DNA from: Lepus europaeus
Lineage: Eukaryota > Chordata > Mammalia > Lagomorpha > Leporidae
Length of the DNA: 64,000 nt
Direction of reading: 5' to 3'
NCBI RefSeq assembly: GCF_033115175.1
Contig: NW_026909196.1
Coordinates: 6,820,001 to 6,884,000 of the forward strand
In this document: positions 12,055 to 24,569 of the stretch, piece after piece
Numbering within the stretch: position 1 is the first letter of the stretch
Layout of the letters: each line of letters starts with the position of its first letter
Program-made: the position numbers and the translations under genes
Notes under the pieces: model-generated
Told to the model about the DNA's origin: nothing
The model's database searches: none
The model's input: only the letters and a program-made list of their open reading frames with translations

Positions 12055-12897
12055 TTTTAATCTAAAGATTTTTTTAAAACTTTTATTTAGTACATATAAA
12101 TTTCCAAAGTACAGTTTATGGATTACAATGGCTGTCCCCCCTCCCCATAACTTCCCTCCCACTTGTACCCCTTCCATCTCCCGCTCCCTCTCCCATTCCA
12201 TTTACATCAAGATTCATTTTCAATTATCTTTATATACAGAAGATCGATTTAGTATATATTAAGTAAAGATTTCATCAGTTTGCACCCACACAGAACATAA
12301 AGTGTAAAATACTATTTCAGTACTAGTTATAGCATTAATTCACATTGGACAAATAATTAAGGACAGAGATCCCACATGAGGAGTAAGTGCACAGTGACTC
12401 CTGTTGTTGACTTAACAATTTGACACTCTTGTTTATGGTGTCTGTAATCTCCCTAGGCTCTAGTCATGAGTTGCCAAAGCTATGGAAGCCTTTAGGGTTC
12501 ACCGACTTCGATCATATTCAGACAAGGTCACAGTCAAAGTGGAAGTTCTCTCCTCCCTTCAGAGAAAGCTACCTCCTTCTTTCATGGCCCCATTCTTTCT
12601 ACTGGGATCTCACTCACAGAGATCTTTCATTTATGCCCTCTTCCTTTTTTTGCCAGAGTTTCTTGACTTTCCATGCCTAAAATACTCTCATGGGATCTTC
12701 AGCCAGATCCAAATGCCTTAAGGGCTGATTCTGAGGCCAGAGTGCTGTTTAGGACATCTGCCATTCTATGAGTCTGCTGTGTATCCCGCTTCCCATGTTG
12801 GATCATTCTCTCCCTTTTTAATTCTATCAGTATTAGCAGACACTAGTCATGTTTGTGTGATCTCTTTGACTCTTAGACCTATCAGTGTGATCAATTC
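12055..12897 (-). mobile_element. L1 3' UTR fragment, minus strand
   Basis: Reverse complement of the last part of the L1 at 27266-34114. The order is L1 3' terminus (AACTTTTATTTAGTACATAT), pyrimidine-rich tract, GAGATCTTTCATTTA, GGCATTTGGATCTG (as complement), CATTCTATGAGTCTGC and GTGATCTCTTTGACTCTTAG, ending near 12897 where the ancient LINE sequence resumes. It lies wholly within the 3' UTR, so it is a severely 5'-truncated copy. I could not define a convincing target-site duplication. Confidence 0.85.
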
Positions 12898-13477
12898 TTA
12901 ACCATTATTTGCCCACTGCCAGACCTTTTATCACTCCCTCTCCGATGTGCTCATTATTCTATCCACAGCTCTTTTTTTTTACCTTTTTTTCCCAATCTGT
13001 TTCTCAGGCTGCATAATCTCACTGACTGTTTTATCTAGTTATTCATCCTTTTAGTACTCAAACCTGTTGACAGATTTTTTTGTTGTATGAGATTTTTTTT
13101 GTTTCAGTTATTATCCTTTTCAACTCTAAATTTTCTGTTTAGTTCCTTTTTATAATTTCTGTCTGCTAATTGATACCTTTATTGAATGAAATACTGATCT
13201 CATACTGTGCTTTAGCCCTGACATATCATTTCCTCTAAGTCTTTGAGCAATATAAAAGAGCTGAATTAAAGTCCTTGTATAGTTAAGTCTATTGTCTGCT
13301 TCTTCAGAAGCAGTGTCTATTGATTACCCTTTCTTTTCCTGCATGTAGGTTATAATTACTTATTTACTTTTAAAATAATTTTTGTTGCAAACTAGATATT
13401 TTAAATAAAATCATGTGGCTATAGTCACCATACTGTGCAACAGAATATCAGAACTTATTTATTCTTTTTAATTTTCT

Positions 13478-13794
13478 TAGATTTATTTTATTTATTTGAA
13501 AGACAGCAAGACAGAGAGAAGGAGAGACAGAGAGAAGAGATCTTCCTTCTGCTGGTTCACTCTCCAAATGACTGCAATGCCCAGGTGGGCTAGATCAAGG
13601 CCAGGAGCCAAGAATTCTATCCAGGTCTCCCATGTGGGTGGCAGGGGCCCAAGTGCTTAGGCTATCCTCTTTCCCAGCTGTATTAGCAGGGAGCTGGATT
13701 GAAAATGAAGCAACCAGGACTCAAACTGTTACTCTTATATGGGATGCTGGCATCGCAGGTTGCGATGTAACCTGTTGTGCCACAATGCCTGACT
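13478..13794 (-). mobile_element. Older CSINE-family SINE, minus strand
   Basis: Starts with TAGATTTATTTTATTTATTTG and a GA-rich tract, then GGTTCACTCTCCAAATG, GGAGCCAAGAATTC, GGGGCCCAAGTGCTTAGGC and CAGCTGTATTAGCAGGGAGC. This is the older lagomorph SINE type with an AGATTTATTT-type tail. Diverged from the young CSINEs. It lies within the ancient LINE remnant. Confidence 0.85.
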
Positions 13795-14235
13795 TTATTT
13801 CCCTTTTCCAACTGTAACAGTATCCTCATTGACCAGAAAGGTTGTTGTTGAATAATTTTTAAAACTAACTCTGTAGAACCTATATTTCTTGTTATTTTTA
13901 GTAGCTGAAGTCTCTATAGAAATTTCCTGAAATGCTTGAACCAGTAAGTCTCCTAGTCTATGTTAGGGGGCTTTCTGCAAGTTGGGCATTCCTTCAGCAG
14001 TCATCCAGGCAATTTACTACTTTGCTGGCCTTGATTTCCTGCTTACTTCAAACCTTGAGGTCACCCAGAGGTGACAGCTTCAAGCTTTCTCACATCTTTC
14101 CTGAGCAAGCTGACAGCTCTGGGCGTTATGTTCAGTGCTGTTCATTTAGGTGGCCATCTACAGTCTCAGGAGTGTATCAGAACTATTCAGAACCTTTATG
14201 AATATCTCACTCCTCAGATTTTCCTTTTAGTTTTT

Positions 14236-14553
14236 TTTTTTTTGGACAGGCAGAGTGGATAGAGAGACAGAGAGAAAGGTCTTCCTTTTCGCCATTGGTT
14301 CACCCTCCAATGGCCGCTGCAGCCGGCGCATCGTGCTGATCCGAAGCCAGGAGCCAGGTGCTTTTCCTGGTCTCTCATGTGGGTGCAGGGCCCAAGGACT
14401 TGGGCCATCCTCCACTGCCTTCCCGGGCCATAGCAGAGAACTGGCCTGGAAGAGGGGCAACTGGGATAGAATCCAGTGCCCCAACCGGGACTAGAACCCT
14501 GTGTGCCGGTGCTGCAAGGTGGAGGATTAGCCTGTTAAGCCACGGCACCGGCC
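14236..14553 (-). mobile_element. CSINE, young, minus strand
   Basis: Complete reverse-complement CSINE, from the poly-T/GACAGGCAGAGTGG end to the CACGGCACCGGCC end, flanked by CCTTTTAGTTTTT at 14223-14235 and 14554-14566 (target-site duplication). It splits the antisense ancient LINE sequence. Confidence 0.92.
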
Positions 14554-15069
14554 CCTTTTAGTTTTTGATGAGCTGTTTTTTGTTATCCACCACCTCAGGT
14601 TGCTGGTTGCTCAGTTAAACAATTACCTTTAAATGTTTTGAACAAATGCCTCTAAGGAATGGGCCTCTTCATACCAAGTGAGCTCTGATTAGTTCAAATA
14701 GTCTTATAGGTAAAGTCCTCCAAAGAACCATCATCCACGTCAGATAATGACAGTGTTCTGGGGCTAAAGCTTTGACAGAACCATAACCCAGTTGACTTAT
14801 TTCACAGTGTGGTTTTTCAAAGCTACCATGCAGTTGGAGAGAGAGGGATGGGTATAGGACAATTTAAAATGCCATTGAGGCACTTTGACCATTTTGAGTA
14901 GCTATTTTTCTGGTGTATATATGTTCCATAGATTGTACAGGCCTTTAGTTAGCTTCATGTGTTCTGAAAAAGTTGATTCTATAATTATTGTAAATTTTTC
15001 ACTGATATGTGGGACAGAGAATTTTCTCAGAGACCTGAGCTTCTGCTTGCAAATTGCTGTGAAGCCTTA

Positions 15070-16290
<1,221 letters not shown>

Positions 16291-17913
16291 TGTAAAGATA
16301 CATTGAGATAGATTTAAGGAATATTTTAATGAATCAATATATCCATGTATATATGTGAACCTTTTCCTATTATATTCTCTAAGTAGACACTTTATTTGTT
16401 ATGTTACGGTTGAGCCAAAACAGTTAATCTTTGCATTTAAAGCAAACTACTGTGTTTTTCACATTTTATTGAGCCCAATAATTCTTTTCACAAGTAGACA
16501 AGCAAGGAAAAATTGTTGTACATTTTATGTTTCACATAGTTTAATCAGAGTGAGAACAGTTACTCAGTTGAAAACTTTTTATGTAGTAATGTATTGTTAG
16601 CCCAACAGATGTTCTATATCTATCCCTTATTTCATGATCTTCAAGGAGTTATACCTATAATAATTACATAAAAAAGGGGAAATGGAAAATAAACACTGGA
16701 CAACATGTGTACAAAATTCCCTCCCTACTCCTGTTATTTTACATGAGTGCTAATGTGTTTTGGCAAATAAGTTTTCAGTTGGGGCCTGCTAAGACATGAC
16801 ACTATTTATGAGTTATATCTTATATCTTACTTGGTTCTTGAACTTGTGGAATGCAGGATTCATATGTATTTTCAGTTTTTATTTTTTCCTCAAGTAACAC
16901 CAGTACTGCTTCACTATGGCCATCACTAGCTAATTTTTTTATATTTTCATAGTTCAGACTGGTGAAGATATTTGTGATTGAAATGTCAGATCCTGAAAGG
17001 GGCTAAATCTACTTTGAAATGAATCTGCAATCAGGATTTCAAAGCTTTTCTGATCATTTTAGTGATCTTTTATGACTAGACTTTTTCAGAAGTACTACAT
17101 AAAGAATTTTAGCATGTTTTTATAAATGCACAAATAAATGTAAGTACAGTGAGGTCCCCTACTATTTTATTAAAATAGCTTAAAATTTATAACAAAAATG
17201 AATCATTGTCATTAATATGTTAGTTAAGAACACATAAAGCTCATATTTGTTAGACTTACAAAATTATTTAAATGTATTTGCCTTTTATTTAACTCTATTT
17301 AATAAAATGTATAAGCTAGCTAATCCCTGTTCTCTGATTTAAATCATTTTAAAAATCTTATCCCACCTCCTAAAACAAAAAGTTTTAATCATAAATAGAA
17401 ATTTAAGATTGTCAACCCTGTTTTTCAGAAGGATGACTGTTAATTGCACACAAACAACATGAAATGCATTTCCCCCTAGTACTAATATTTCAGTCAAAAT
17501 TCAGACTAACAGTGGCTAAGAGATAGGTCATTCACTTGCTGAGGTGCTCCAATTCTTAAACTTCAGCTTCAAATTAATTAATGACCATGAAAAGATGCAA
17601 TAATCTACTGTTTTTCCCACATTGTCAAACAATCCATGACTTTATCGTAATTAGAATCAGGCCATATTTAAGAAGTATTATGGTTCACAGAATTTTTTAA
17701 ATGTAATTAAAGGGAAGTGACATACATCTTTTGGGCCTTAGTGTGAGGAGATGAATCTAAAAATACTCCTAGTTGTACTTCTTTCTATTTAATTTTGTAA
17801 AATCTGTACAAAAGAAAATCATGAAATTACCTTAGTTGCTTTGTCATAAAAACCATTTGGTTGTATGGTAGCTATTACATAGCAAAATTTCTTCAATTAA
17901 CAACTAAGAATTT
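16291..17913. other. AT-rich sequence, possibly GOLM2 retrocopy 3' UTR
   Basis: About 1.6 kb of AT-rich sequence without an open frame that looks coding (an 81-codon frame at 16355-16600 is composed of low-complexity codons). As it directly follows the GOLM2 pseudogene with no SINE or LINE boundary in between, it may be the copied long 3' UTR, but I cannot confirm that from memory of the parent gene. Confidence 0.35.
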
Positions 17914-18252
17914 TTTTAAGTTTTATTTATTTATTTGAAAGGCAGAGTTACAGAGAGAATGGAAGAGACAGAGAGAGAGAGAGGTCTTCCATTTACTGGT
18001 TCACTCCCCAAATGGCCACAATGGCCAGAGCAAGGCTGAGCCAGGCTAAAGCTAGGAGCCAGGAGCTTCATCCTGCACTACCATTTGGCTGTCAAGGGCC
18101 CAAGTACGTGAGCCCTCTTATGTTGCATTTCACAGACCATTAGCAAGGAGTTAGATTGGAGCTAGAGCTGCTGCCAGGGGGTTGAATTGGTGGCCATGTG
18201 GGTGCTGGTGTCACAGGTGGCAGCTTTACTACACTACAACACCAGCACCAGC
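17914..18252 (-). mobile_element. Older CSINE-family SINE, minus strand
   Basis: TTTTATTTATTTATTTGAAAG tail type, GA tract, GGTTCACTCCCCAAATGGCC, GGGCCCAAGTACGTGAGCC and GCACCAGCAGCC head region. Diverged. Confidence 0.85.
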
Positions 18253-18325
18253 AGCCTAGATATTTCATAACTGGAGAAATCCCAGACTAATTGATAATAT
18301 TTTTGACCGTATTAACTATGTGAAT

Positions 18326-18582
18326 CTTTTAAAAATATTTGTTTATTTGAAAAGCAGAGTTAGAGATGGAGGAGGCAGAGAAAGATCTTCCATCTGTTCA
18401 CTCCCCATTTGGCCACAACCACTGGGGCTGGGCCAGGCCAAAGCCAAGAGCTTCTTCTAGGTCTCCCATATGGGTGTCAGGGGCCTGGATCAGAAGTAGA
18501 GCAGCTGGGACACTTACTGGCACCCATATGGGATGCCAGTGTCACAGAGGATTGCTTAATCTCCTATGCGACAACAACTACC
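18326..18582 (-). mobile_element. Older SINE, shortened, minus strand
   Basis: Contains ATTTGTTTATTTGAAAAGCA, TTCACTCCCCATTTGGCC and AGGTCTCCCATATGGGTG, but lacks part of the core. Flanked by CTATGTGAAT at 18316-18325 and 18583-18592, a probable target-site duplication. Confidence 0.8.
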
Positions 18583-18749
18583 CTATGTGAATGAACATTC
18601 TACAATCTGTTTTAGACATACTGTTTTTATGTTTTACTTCTGCCTTAAGCTTTCAGGTTTTCTTGATGTATTTTTTTGCCCTAATTTAGTGTTAAGTTGA
18701 TGGAAATCATCTCTTGCTGGGTTCTGATAAATTAAAAATTGAAAAAAGA

Positions 18750-19017
18750 GGCTATTTATCTCTTTATGAAAGACAGAATCTTCCATCCACTGGTTCATTC
18801 CTCAAATGGTTGCAACAGCCAGGAGCCAGGAACTCCATCCTGGTTGCCCACATGGATGGCAGGGACCCAAGTGCTTGAGCCATTGTCTTCTCTCTTCTAG
18901 GTGCATTAGCAGGAAGCTGGATCAGAAGCAGAATACCCAGCACTCAAACCTGAACTCCAGTATGGAGTGTAGGCATCCTAAGTAGCGGCTTAACCTGATG
19001 GACCACAACATCCACCC
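18750..19017 (-). mobile_element. Older SINE fragment, minus strand
   Basis: Recognisable by CTTCCATCCACTGGTTCATT, GGAGCCAGGAACTCCATCC, GGACCCAAGTGCTTGAGCC and CATTAGCAGGAAGCTGGATC. The GA-rich tract is largely lost. Old and diverged. Confidence 0.75.
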
Positions 19018-19396
19018 CTGAAGTCATCTGGAATCTTTTCCTTTTATCAGTTTCCAAGTCTACTAGTTTTCATAGAATTTTTCTTTAATTTGTGGCTTGT
19101 AATTTTTTCTTCCAGCGTCTTTAATATTCATGATTCCTTGAATGGTGTTTTGCTACTTTTCTTTTCTCAATCCCCTTGTGTTCAAGGAAGTTTCTGTCTC
19201 TAATAACTTCAATTTCCACCCAGATGGGCAATGATTCTCAAATTCTGTCCTCATCCTAGAGCTTCCTTCTGCATTCTGAAATAATGTTTCCTGGCAATTC
19301 TGCCTTATTTTCCAGAGAATCTTAATGTTTCCACATGAACAGTTCTGTCTCACTAAAACTTTTTTTTAAAAAAAATGTAAAATGTCATCCTACTTT
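19018..19396. other. Unassigned sequence between SINEs
   Basis: About 380 bp, T-rich, no recognised repeat family or coding feature. Confidence 0.4.
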
Positions 19397-19644
19397 AAAA
19401 CATATTTTATTTACTTAAAAGGCAGGGTGACAAAGAGAAAGGGAGAGACAAAGAGAGAAAGAGATCTTCCGTTCACTGGTTCACTCTCTCAAATGGCCGC
19501 TACAGCCAGGGATAGGCCAGGCTGAAGCCAGGAGCCTCAGACTGAGTCTCCCGTGTCGGTGGCAAGAGTCCAACCAAGTATGTGGGCCATCATCTAGTGC
19601 TTTTCCAGGCACATTAGTAGGGAGCTGGATTAGAAGCAGAACTA
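19397..19644 (-). mobile_element. Older SINE fragment interrupted by a CSINE
   Basis: Reverse-complement older SINE from the ATTTTATTTACTTAAAAGGC tail to AGGGAGCTGGATTAGAAGC. It breaks off exactly where the plus-strand CSINE begins; I do not see the remaining head beyond that insertion. Confidence 0.8.
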
Positions 19645-19973
19645 GGCCAGCACCGTGGCTTAACAGGCTAATCCTCCACCTTGCGGTACCAGCACACCAG
19701 GTTCTAGTCCCGGTTGGGGCGCCGGATTCTATCCCGGTTGCCCCTCTTCCAGGCCAGCTCTCTGCTATGGCCCGGGAAGGCCTTGGAGGATGGCCCAAGT
19801 CCTTGGGCCCTGCACCCGCATGGGAGACCAGGAGAAGCACCTGGCTCCTGGCTTCGGATAAGCGAGATGCGCCGGCCTCAGCAGCCATTGGAGGGTGAAC
19901 CAACGGTAAAGGAAGACCTTTCTCCCTCCCTCTCTCTCTCTCTCACTGTCTAACTCTGCCTGTCAAAAAAAAA
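19645..19973 (+). mobile_element. CSINE, young, plus strand
   Basis: Complete forward copy: GGCCAGCACCGTGGCTTAAC head, GGTTCTAGTCCCGGTTGGGG (B-box region), GGATGGCCCAAGTCCTTGGG, CT-rich tract and poly(A) at 19965-19973. It lies 70 bp upstream of the KRAB-A exon. Confidence 0.92.
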
Positions 19974-20019
19974 GAGTACATAGGAAAAGTAGTGATTTTT
20001 CAAAGATTTCTAATTCTAA

Positions 20020-20202
<183 letters not shown>

Positions 20203-20220
20203 TAGAATATATATCCTTTC

Positions 20221-20551
20221 TTTTTCTGTTAACTTTTTTTAAAAAATATTATTTATTTATTCGAAAGGTAAAATTGGAGAGAGGGAGAGGCAGAGGCAGA
20301 GAGCAAGAAGTCTTCCATCTGCTGATTCACTCCTAAAATGGCCACAAAGGCCAGGGCTGGGCCAGTGCAAAGCCAGGAGTCAAGATCTTTGTCCTAGCAT
20401 CACACATGTGTGCAGGGGCCTAAGCACTTTTCCAGGCACATTAACACAGAGCTGTATCAGAAGTGGAGCAGCCAGGACTAGTTCTAGTACCCATATGGGA
20501 TGCCAGCACTTTAAGCGACAGCTTAACCTGCTATGCCACAATGTTGGCCCC
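20221..20551 (-). mobile_element. Older SINE in the KRAB-A/KRAB-B intron
   Basis: Reverse-complement older SINE (ATTATTTATTTATTCGAAAG tail, GAGGCAGAGGCAGAGAGC, CATATGGGATGCCAGC, ending GTTGGCCCC). Flanked by imperfect 15-bp direct repeats (AATATATATCCTTTC at 20206-20220 and AATATACATCCTTTT at 20552-20566). Confidence 0.85.
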
Positions 20552-20756
20552 AATATACATCCTTTTTAAAAATTATCATGACATATGGGCCCTTATAGAG
20601 ATGAATATTGTACTGGCTTTGAATTAAGAGGTCTAAGGTTAAGAGACAAAAATGATGGTTTTATCCCATTGAAAACTTTGCCATGTTTTTGAATCTTCAG
20701 AATCCCAAAAGCCCATGAATCTCATCTATATATATTCTCAATTATTCTGTTTATAG

Positions 20757-20852
20757 GATATTGTGTTACCAAACCTGATGTGATATTCAAATTGGAACAA
20801 GGTGAAAAGCTGTGGTCCTTGGAGGACAAATTGCTAAACCAGCAGGAACCAG
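20757..20852 (+). CDS. KRAB-B box exon
   Basis: A 96-bp exon, typical for KRAB-B, with acceptor CTGTTTATAG and donor GTGAGT. Read in the phase left by the KRAB-A exon it is fully open and includes YCVTKPDVIFKLEQGEKLW and LEDKLLNQQEP, ending with one base of the next codon, again phase 1. KRAB-B strengthens repression by the A box. Correct size, phase and splice signals in both exons indicate they were under coding constraint until recently, or still are. The next recognisable exon of the locus is the degenerate zinc-finger exon about 4.2 kb downstream. Confidence 0.88.
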
Positions 20853-20914
20853 GTGAGTGAACACTGACAGAAAGAGATCTGGGGTTGTTTGACCTTAGAA
20901 GAACACTTTTGTTA

Positions 20915-21570
20915 GTTTATTTTTTTAATTATTGAAATAGTTATTGAAATATAATGCATGTATCATATACTTCCTTATTTAAAGTGCAAAGTTCAGTGAC
21001 TTGGCATATGCACAAATTTATACAAACATCACCACAGTCAATTTTCATCACTTCCGAAAGAAACCTGTATCTTTCAGTTATCACCCTTCTAACCCCTAGC
21101 CTCTCTGGTCCTAAGCAATTACTAATGTCCTTCTGTCTCTACATTTGCCTATTCTGGACATTTCATATAAATGGAATTATATAACATTTGATCATTTATT
21201 ACTGGTTTCTTTTGCTTAGTTTACAAGATTGATATGTATCAGTACTTCATCCTTTTGTGGCCAGATAATATAACACTGTATGGACATACCACATTTTGTT
21301 TGCCTATTCATTAGTGATTTGCCTTTGGGCTGTTGTGAATAAAGCTGATATAAACATTCATTTACATGTTTCTATATGGATATATGTTTTTATTTTTCTT
21401 AAGTATATACTTAGGATGAAACTGCTGGGTGATACAGCACCTCTTTGCTTATATCTTTGAGGACCTAATTTTTCTGATTTATACACATCCTCACCATAGT
21501 AGGAGATTTTATTCTAACCATTCTTATGGATATGAAGTGGTCCCCTTGTGGTTTTGATTTATATTTCTGT
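20915..21570 (-). mobile_element. Ancient L1M fragment, minus strand
   Basis: Reverse complement of an old mammalian L1 3' region: TTATTTAAAGTGCAAAGTTC, CTGTCTCTACATTTGCC, TTCTGGACATTTCATATAAA, GTATCAGTACTTCATCC, TGGACATACCACATTTTG and GTGGTTTTGATTTATATTTC. Very diverged, non-coding. Confidence 0.8.
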
Positions 21571-22284
21571 TAGTCTGCTGGAGCTTTCATAATAAAATAC
21601 CATAAGCTGAGTGGCTTAAACAACAAAAATGTATTTCTTACAGTTGTATAGGCTGAAATTCCAAGATTAAGGTGCCAGTAGGTTGATTTCTGATAAGGCC
21701 TCTCTTTTTCTTTTCTTTTTGAAAGATTTTATTTATATATTTGAGAGGCAGAGTTACAGATGGTGAGAGGGAGAGACAGAGAGGAAGGTCCTCCATCCAT
21801 TGGTTCACTCCCCAAGGGGCTGCAATGGCCAGAGCTGAGCCAATCCAAAGCCAAGAACCAGGATCTTCCTCCAGGTTTCCCATGTAGGTGCAAGGGCCCA
21901 AGTGCTTGGGCCATCTCCCACTGCTTTTCCAGGCCATAGCAGGGAGCTGGATCAGAAGAGGAGCAGCTGGGACTAGATCCGGCGCCCATATGGGATGCTG
22001 ATGCTGCAGGTGGAGGATTAACCTACTGTACCATAGCACCAGCCCCAGGCCTCTTTTTCAATTCTACAGTCACCTTCAGACTGTGCCTTCATATGGCCTT
22101 TTCCTTATGCACATGCAGTTGAAGAGAAAGAATATCCTAGTGTTTCTTCCTTTACTTACAAGAACTCCTGTCCTGTAAGATAAAGCCCCACGCTTATGAC
22201 CTCATTTAAAACCATACTTCCTCATTACACATGAGGGTTAGGGCAATAACATGAAATTGGGGAGGAGACATAGTTCAGTCCATA
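21571..22284 (+). mobile_element. Ancient LTR-like repeat, split by a SINE
   Basis: The left part has TGTTAGTCTGCTGGAGC, GTGGCTTAAACAACAAAAAT and GGTGCCAGTAGGTTGATTTC; the right part (22060-22284) has CCTTCATATGGCC, CTTATGACCTCATTTAAAAC and AGTTCAGTCCATAA. Order and wording match a common ancient mammalian interspersed repeat of LTR/MaLR-like appearance, but I do not name the family. Interrupted by the SINE at 21711-22046. Confidence 0.5.
21711..22046 (-). mobile_element. Older CSINE-family SINE, minus strand
   Basis: Reverse-complement SINE: AGATTTTATTTATATATTTG tail, TTGGTTCACTCCCCAAGG, AAGGGCCCAAGTGCTTGGGC, AGCACCAGCCCC end. Flanked by AGGCCTCTCTTTTTC (21696-21710) and AGGCCTCTTTTTC (22047-22059), a target-site duplication differing by a CT unit. 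Confidence 0.9.
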
Positions 22285-22300
22285 AAAATCTACTGGATCA

Positions 22301-22620
22301 GCCAGTGCCATGGCTCACTTGGCTAGTCCTCTGCCTGCGACACTGGCACCCTGGGTTCTAGTCCCGGTTGGGGCGCCAGATTCTGTCCTGGTTGCTCCTC
22401 TTCCAGTCCAGCTCTCTGCTATGGCCCAGGAAGGCAGTGGAGGATGGCCCAAGTGCTTGGGCCCTGCACCTGCATGGGAGACCAGGAGGAAGCACCTGGC
22501 TCCTGGCTCGGATCAGCGCAGCACATTGGCCGTAATGGCCATTTGGGGAGTGAACCAACGGAAGGAAGACCTTTTTCTCTGTCTCTCTCTCTCTCACTGT
22601 CTAACTCTGCCTGTCAAAAA
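22301..22620 (+). mobile_element. CSINE, plus strand
   Basis: Forward copy from GCCAGTGCCATGGCTCACTT through GGTTCTAGTCCCGGTTGGGG and GCTTGGGCCCTGCACC to the CT tract and poly(A). Flanked by AAAATCTACTGGATCA (22285-22300) and AAAATCTACCTGATCA (22621-22636), a 16-bp target-site duplication with two mismatches. Confidence 0.92.
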
Positions 22621-22636
22621 AAAATCTACCTGATCA

Positions 22637-23095
22637 CTTAGGACAGCAGTGACCTTTTTATATGCATATTAGCCTTTGTCTATGCTATTAAGCAATCTTG
22701 GGAATTTTCAAGTTACATTTTTAAATTATTTATTAAAAGAAAGTAAAATTATCAGAATTATTAGGAATAAAGCATACTTACGGAACATTTTTGTTATGGA
22801 GAAATATAAATAAAGGGCATAACATAAAGGTTGACATAATTTACATCAAGTCTATCTTCCAGTCAATGCAAATAATTGGATTAGTTGAAAACAATATCTC
22901 TAAATAAGTGACTTAGAAAAATTGTAATGAAAGATGTTGAATTAATAAAATAATTTAGGACTCATGTCCTGTTATTAAGATTTTAACTTAGGGAATAAGT
23001 GCATTAAATGAAAAGAGTCCCTTTTAGCTCAAGAGCACAGATTATAGAAAACCTTTAAGTATTTTAATGACTAAACCGAAAAGTATGTCAGTGTT
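22637..23095. other. AT-rich intron-like sequence
   Basis: No coding feature or repeat family recognised. Probably intronic between the KRAB-B exon and the zinc-finger exon. Confidence 0.4.
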
Positions 23096-23107
23096 CATAA
23101 AATAATG

Positions 23108-23497
23108 GAAAGAGAATTGGAATGAAAAAAAAAAACTGGTGTTAAATTGGAAATGGCATATAAAATTAATTAATTAAAAAAATTATGTAGGATCTCTGTC
23201 TTTAATGTGCTGCACACTGTTATTTAATGCTATAACTAGTACTCCAACAGTATTTTTTAAATTTTGTGTTGCTATATGGGAGCAAACTGTTGAAATCTTT
23301 ACCTAATATATACTAAACTGATCTTCTTTATATAAAGAGAATTGAAAGTGAATCTTGATGTGAATGGAAGGGGAGAGGGAGCTGGACAGGGGAGGGTTGC
23401 CAGTGGGAGGGAAGTTATGGGAGGGGGGAAGCCATTGTAACCCATAAGCTGTACTTTGGAAATTTGTATTCATTAAATAAAAGTTTAATAAATAAAA
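23108..23497 (+). mobile_element. L1 3'-end fragment, plus strand
   Basis: Matches the final 390 bp of the L1 at 27266-34114: GGTGTTAAATTGGAAATGGC, TTATGTAGGATCTCTGTC, CTAATATATACTAAACTGAT, GAGGGAAGTTATGGGAGG and ATTAAATAAAAGTTTAATAA, then poly(A). Bounded by AAAATAATGGAA at about 23096-23107 and just after the tail (about 23499-23511), a likely short target-site duplication. Severely 5' truncated. Confidence 0.9.
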
Positions 23498-23511
23498 AAA
23501 AATAATGGAAT

Positions 23512-24058
23512 TCTAACGACCTAAAACTCAGTAGAATTAGGAACTCATACTGTCTCCTCAAATAAGGAACTCATAACTCTGTCTCACCTGAACATTAAAT
23601 AAACACCCCTACAGAAGGTATTAGTGACATTTTTATTAAAGTGGACCATACATTCCATTGTATGCCATCTGCAAAAAACAAACCTTTCAAGTTCCTACAA
23701 AATAATCATACAATATTGAAAATATAAATTTTAAAGAGAGAATCACCACAAATATTACTTGAACATAGTTTGTAAAATCTAGAAATTAATAATTGAGTAA
23801 ACAAAAACACATAAATAATTTTCTAAGTTATCTTTTAAACATTGTATAAAAGGAAATCAAAACCAAATTTATGTAATACTTAAGAAATTATAAATGTAAC
23901 TGCAAATTAGAAACCTTCAAATGCAGCTAAATTAGTGAGCATTGATTAAGCAGGAACAGTAATAAAAGTACATTGATGAAAACAGAAGACTTTGGAAGTA
24001 GAATCAGAAATTATTACATTGTAAACTGAGAAACAGAATGTTCTTAGAATAAAAAATG
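23512..24058. other. AT-rich intron-like sequence
   Basis: About 550 bp without recognised coding or repeat content. Confidence 0.4.
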
Positions 24059-24417
24059 AGCTGACATTGTTGTGCAGCAGTAAAAGCCACCACCTGCAAC
24101 ACTGGCATCCCATACAGGTGCTGGTTCATTTCTCAGCTGCTCCTCTTCCAAACCAACTCCCTACTGATAGCTTGGGAAAAGCAGTGGAAGATGGCCCAAG
24201 TGTTTGAGCCTCTGCTACCCATCCAGGTGGGAAACCCAGATGAACCTCCTGGCTCTGAGCTTCCACCTGGCCCAGCCGTCACCACTGAAAACATCTGGGG
24301 AGTGAGCCAGCAGATGGAACATGTCTCTTTCTCTGTCTCTCCCCCTTTCCTTGTAATTCTGAATTTCAAATCAGTAAATGTGCTCAAAAAAGAATAAAAA
24401 ACAAAAAATAGATGACA
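24059..24417 (+). mobile_element. Older SINE, plus strand
   Basis: Diverged forward lagomorph SINE: GAGCTGACATTGTTGTGCAG head, GATGGCCCAAGTGTTTGAGC, GGGGAGTGAGCCAGCAGATG, then TCTCTTTCTCTGTCTCTCC and an A-rich tail near 24390-24417. Confidence 0.8.
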
Positions 24418-24569
24418 GACAAAAAAGGAATCATCTACATATCTATCCTTAAACTATAATCTTGATTAACTTATTAATTAGAATTAGGTTTTGGAATTAG
24501 GCAGTTTTCTTATCTTCTTTATTGATTTTAAAATGACCTTTTTAATCCTCACAAAACAAGTATTGAAGC

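Larger units (their letters stand above)
9863..14830 (-). mobile_element. Ancient antisense L1/HAL1-type ORF1-region remnant, split by insertions
   Basis: Pieces at about 9863-10085, 11879-12054, 12898-13477, 13795-14235 and 14567-14830 read in order as the reverse complement of an old L1-family ORF1 and 5' region. Recognisable landmarks are TTTCTTTCAGCACTTTGAA, CTTGCTGCTTTTAAGA, ATCATGTGCCT near 11950 and the coiled-coil region around 13000-13300 (CAATCTGTTTCTCAGGCTG). The gaps are filled by younger insertions at 10086-11861, 12055-12897, 13478-13794 and 14236-14553. No reading frame survives. L1M versus HAL1 cannot be decided by eye. The absence of ORF2 sequence between the 3'-type fragment at 9691 and the ORF1 part would fit HAL1. 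Confidence 0.5.

Noticed and set aside
12420-12721. Two frames of 79-86 codons, + strand
   Set aside because: Antisense of the L1 3' UTR, with no coding role in L1.
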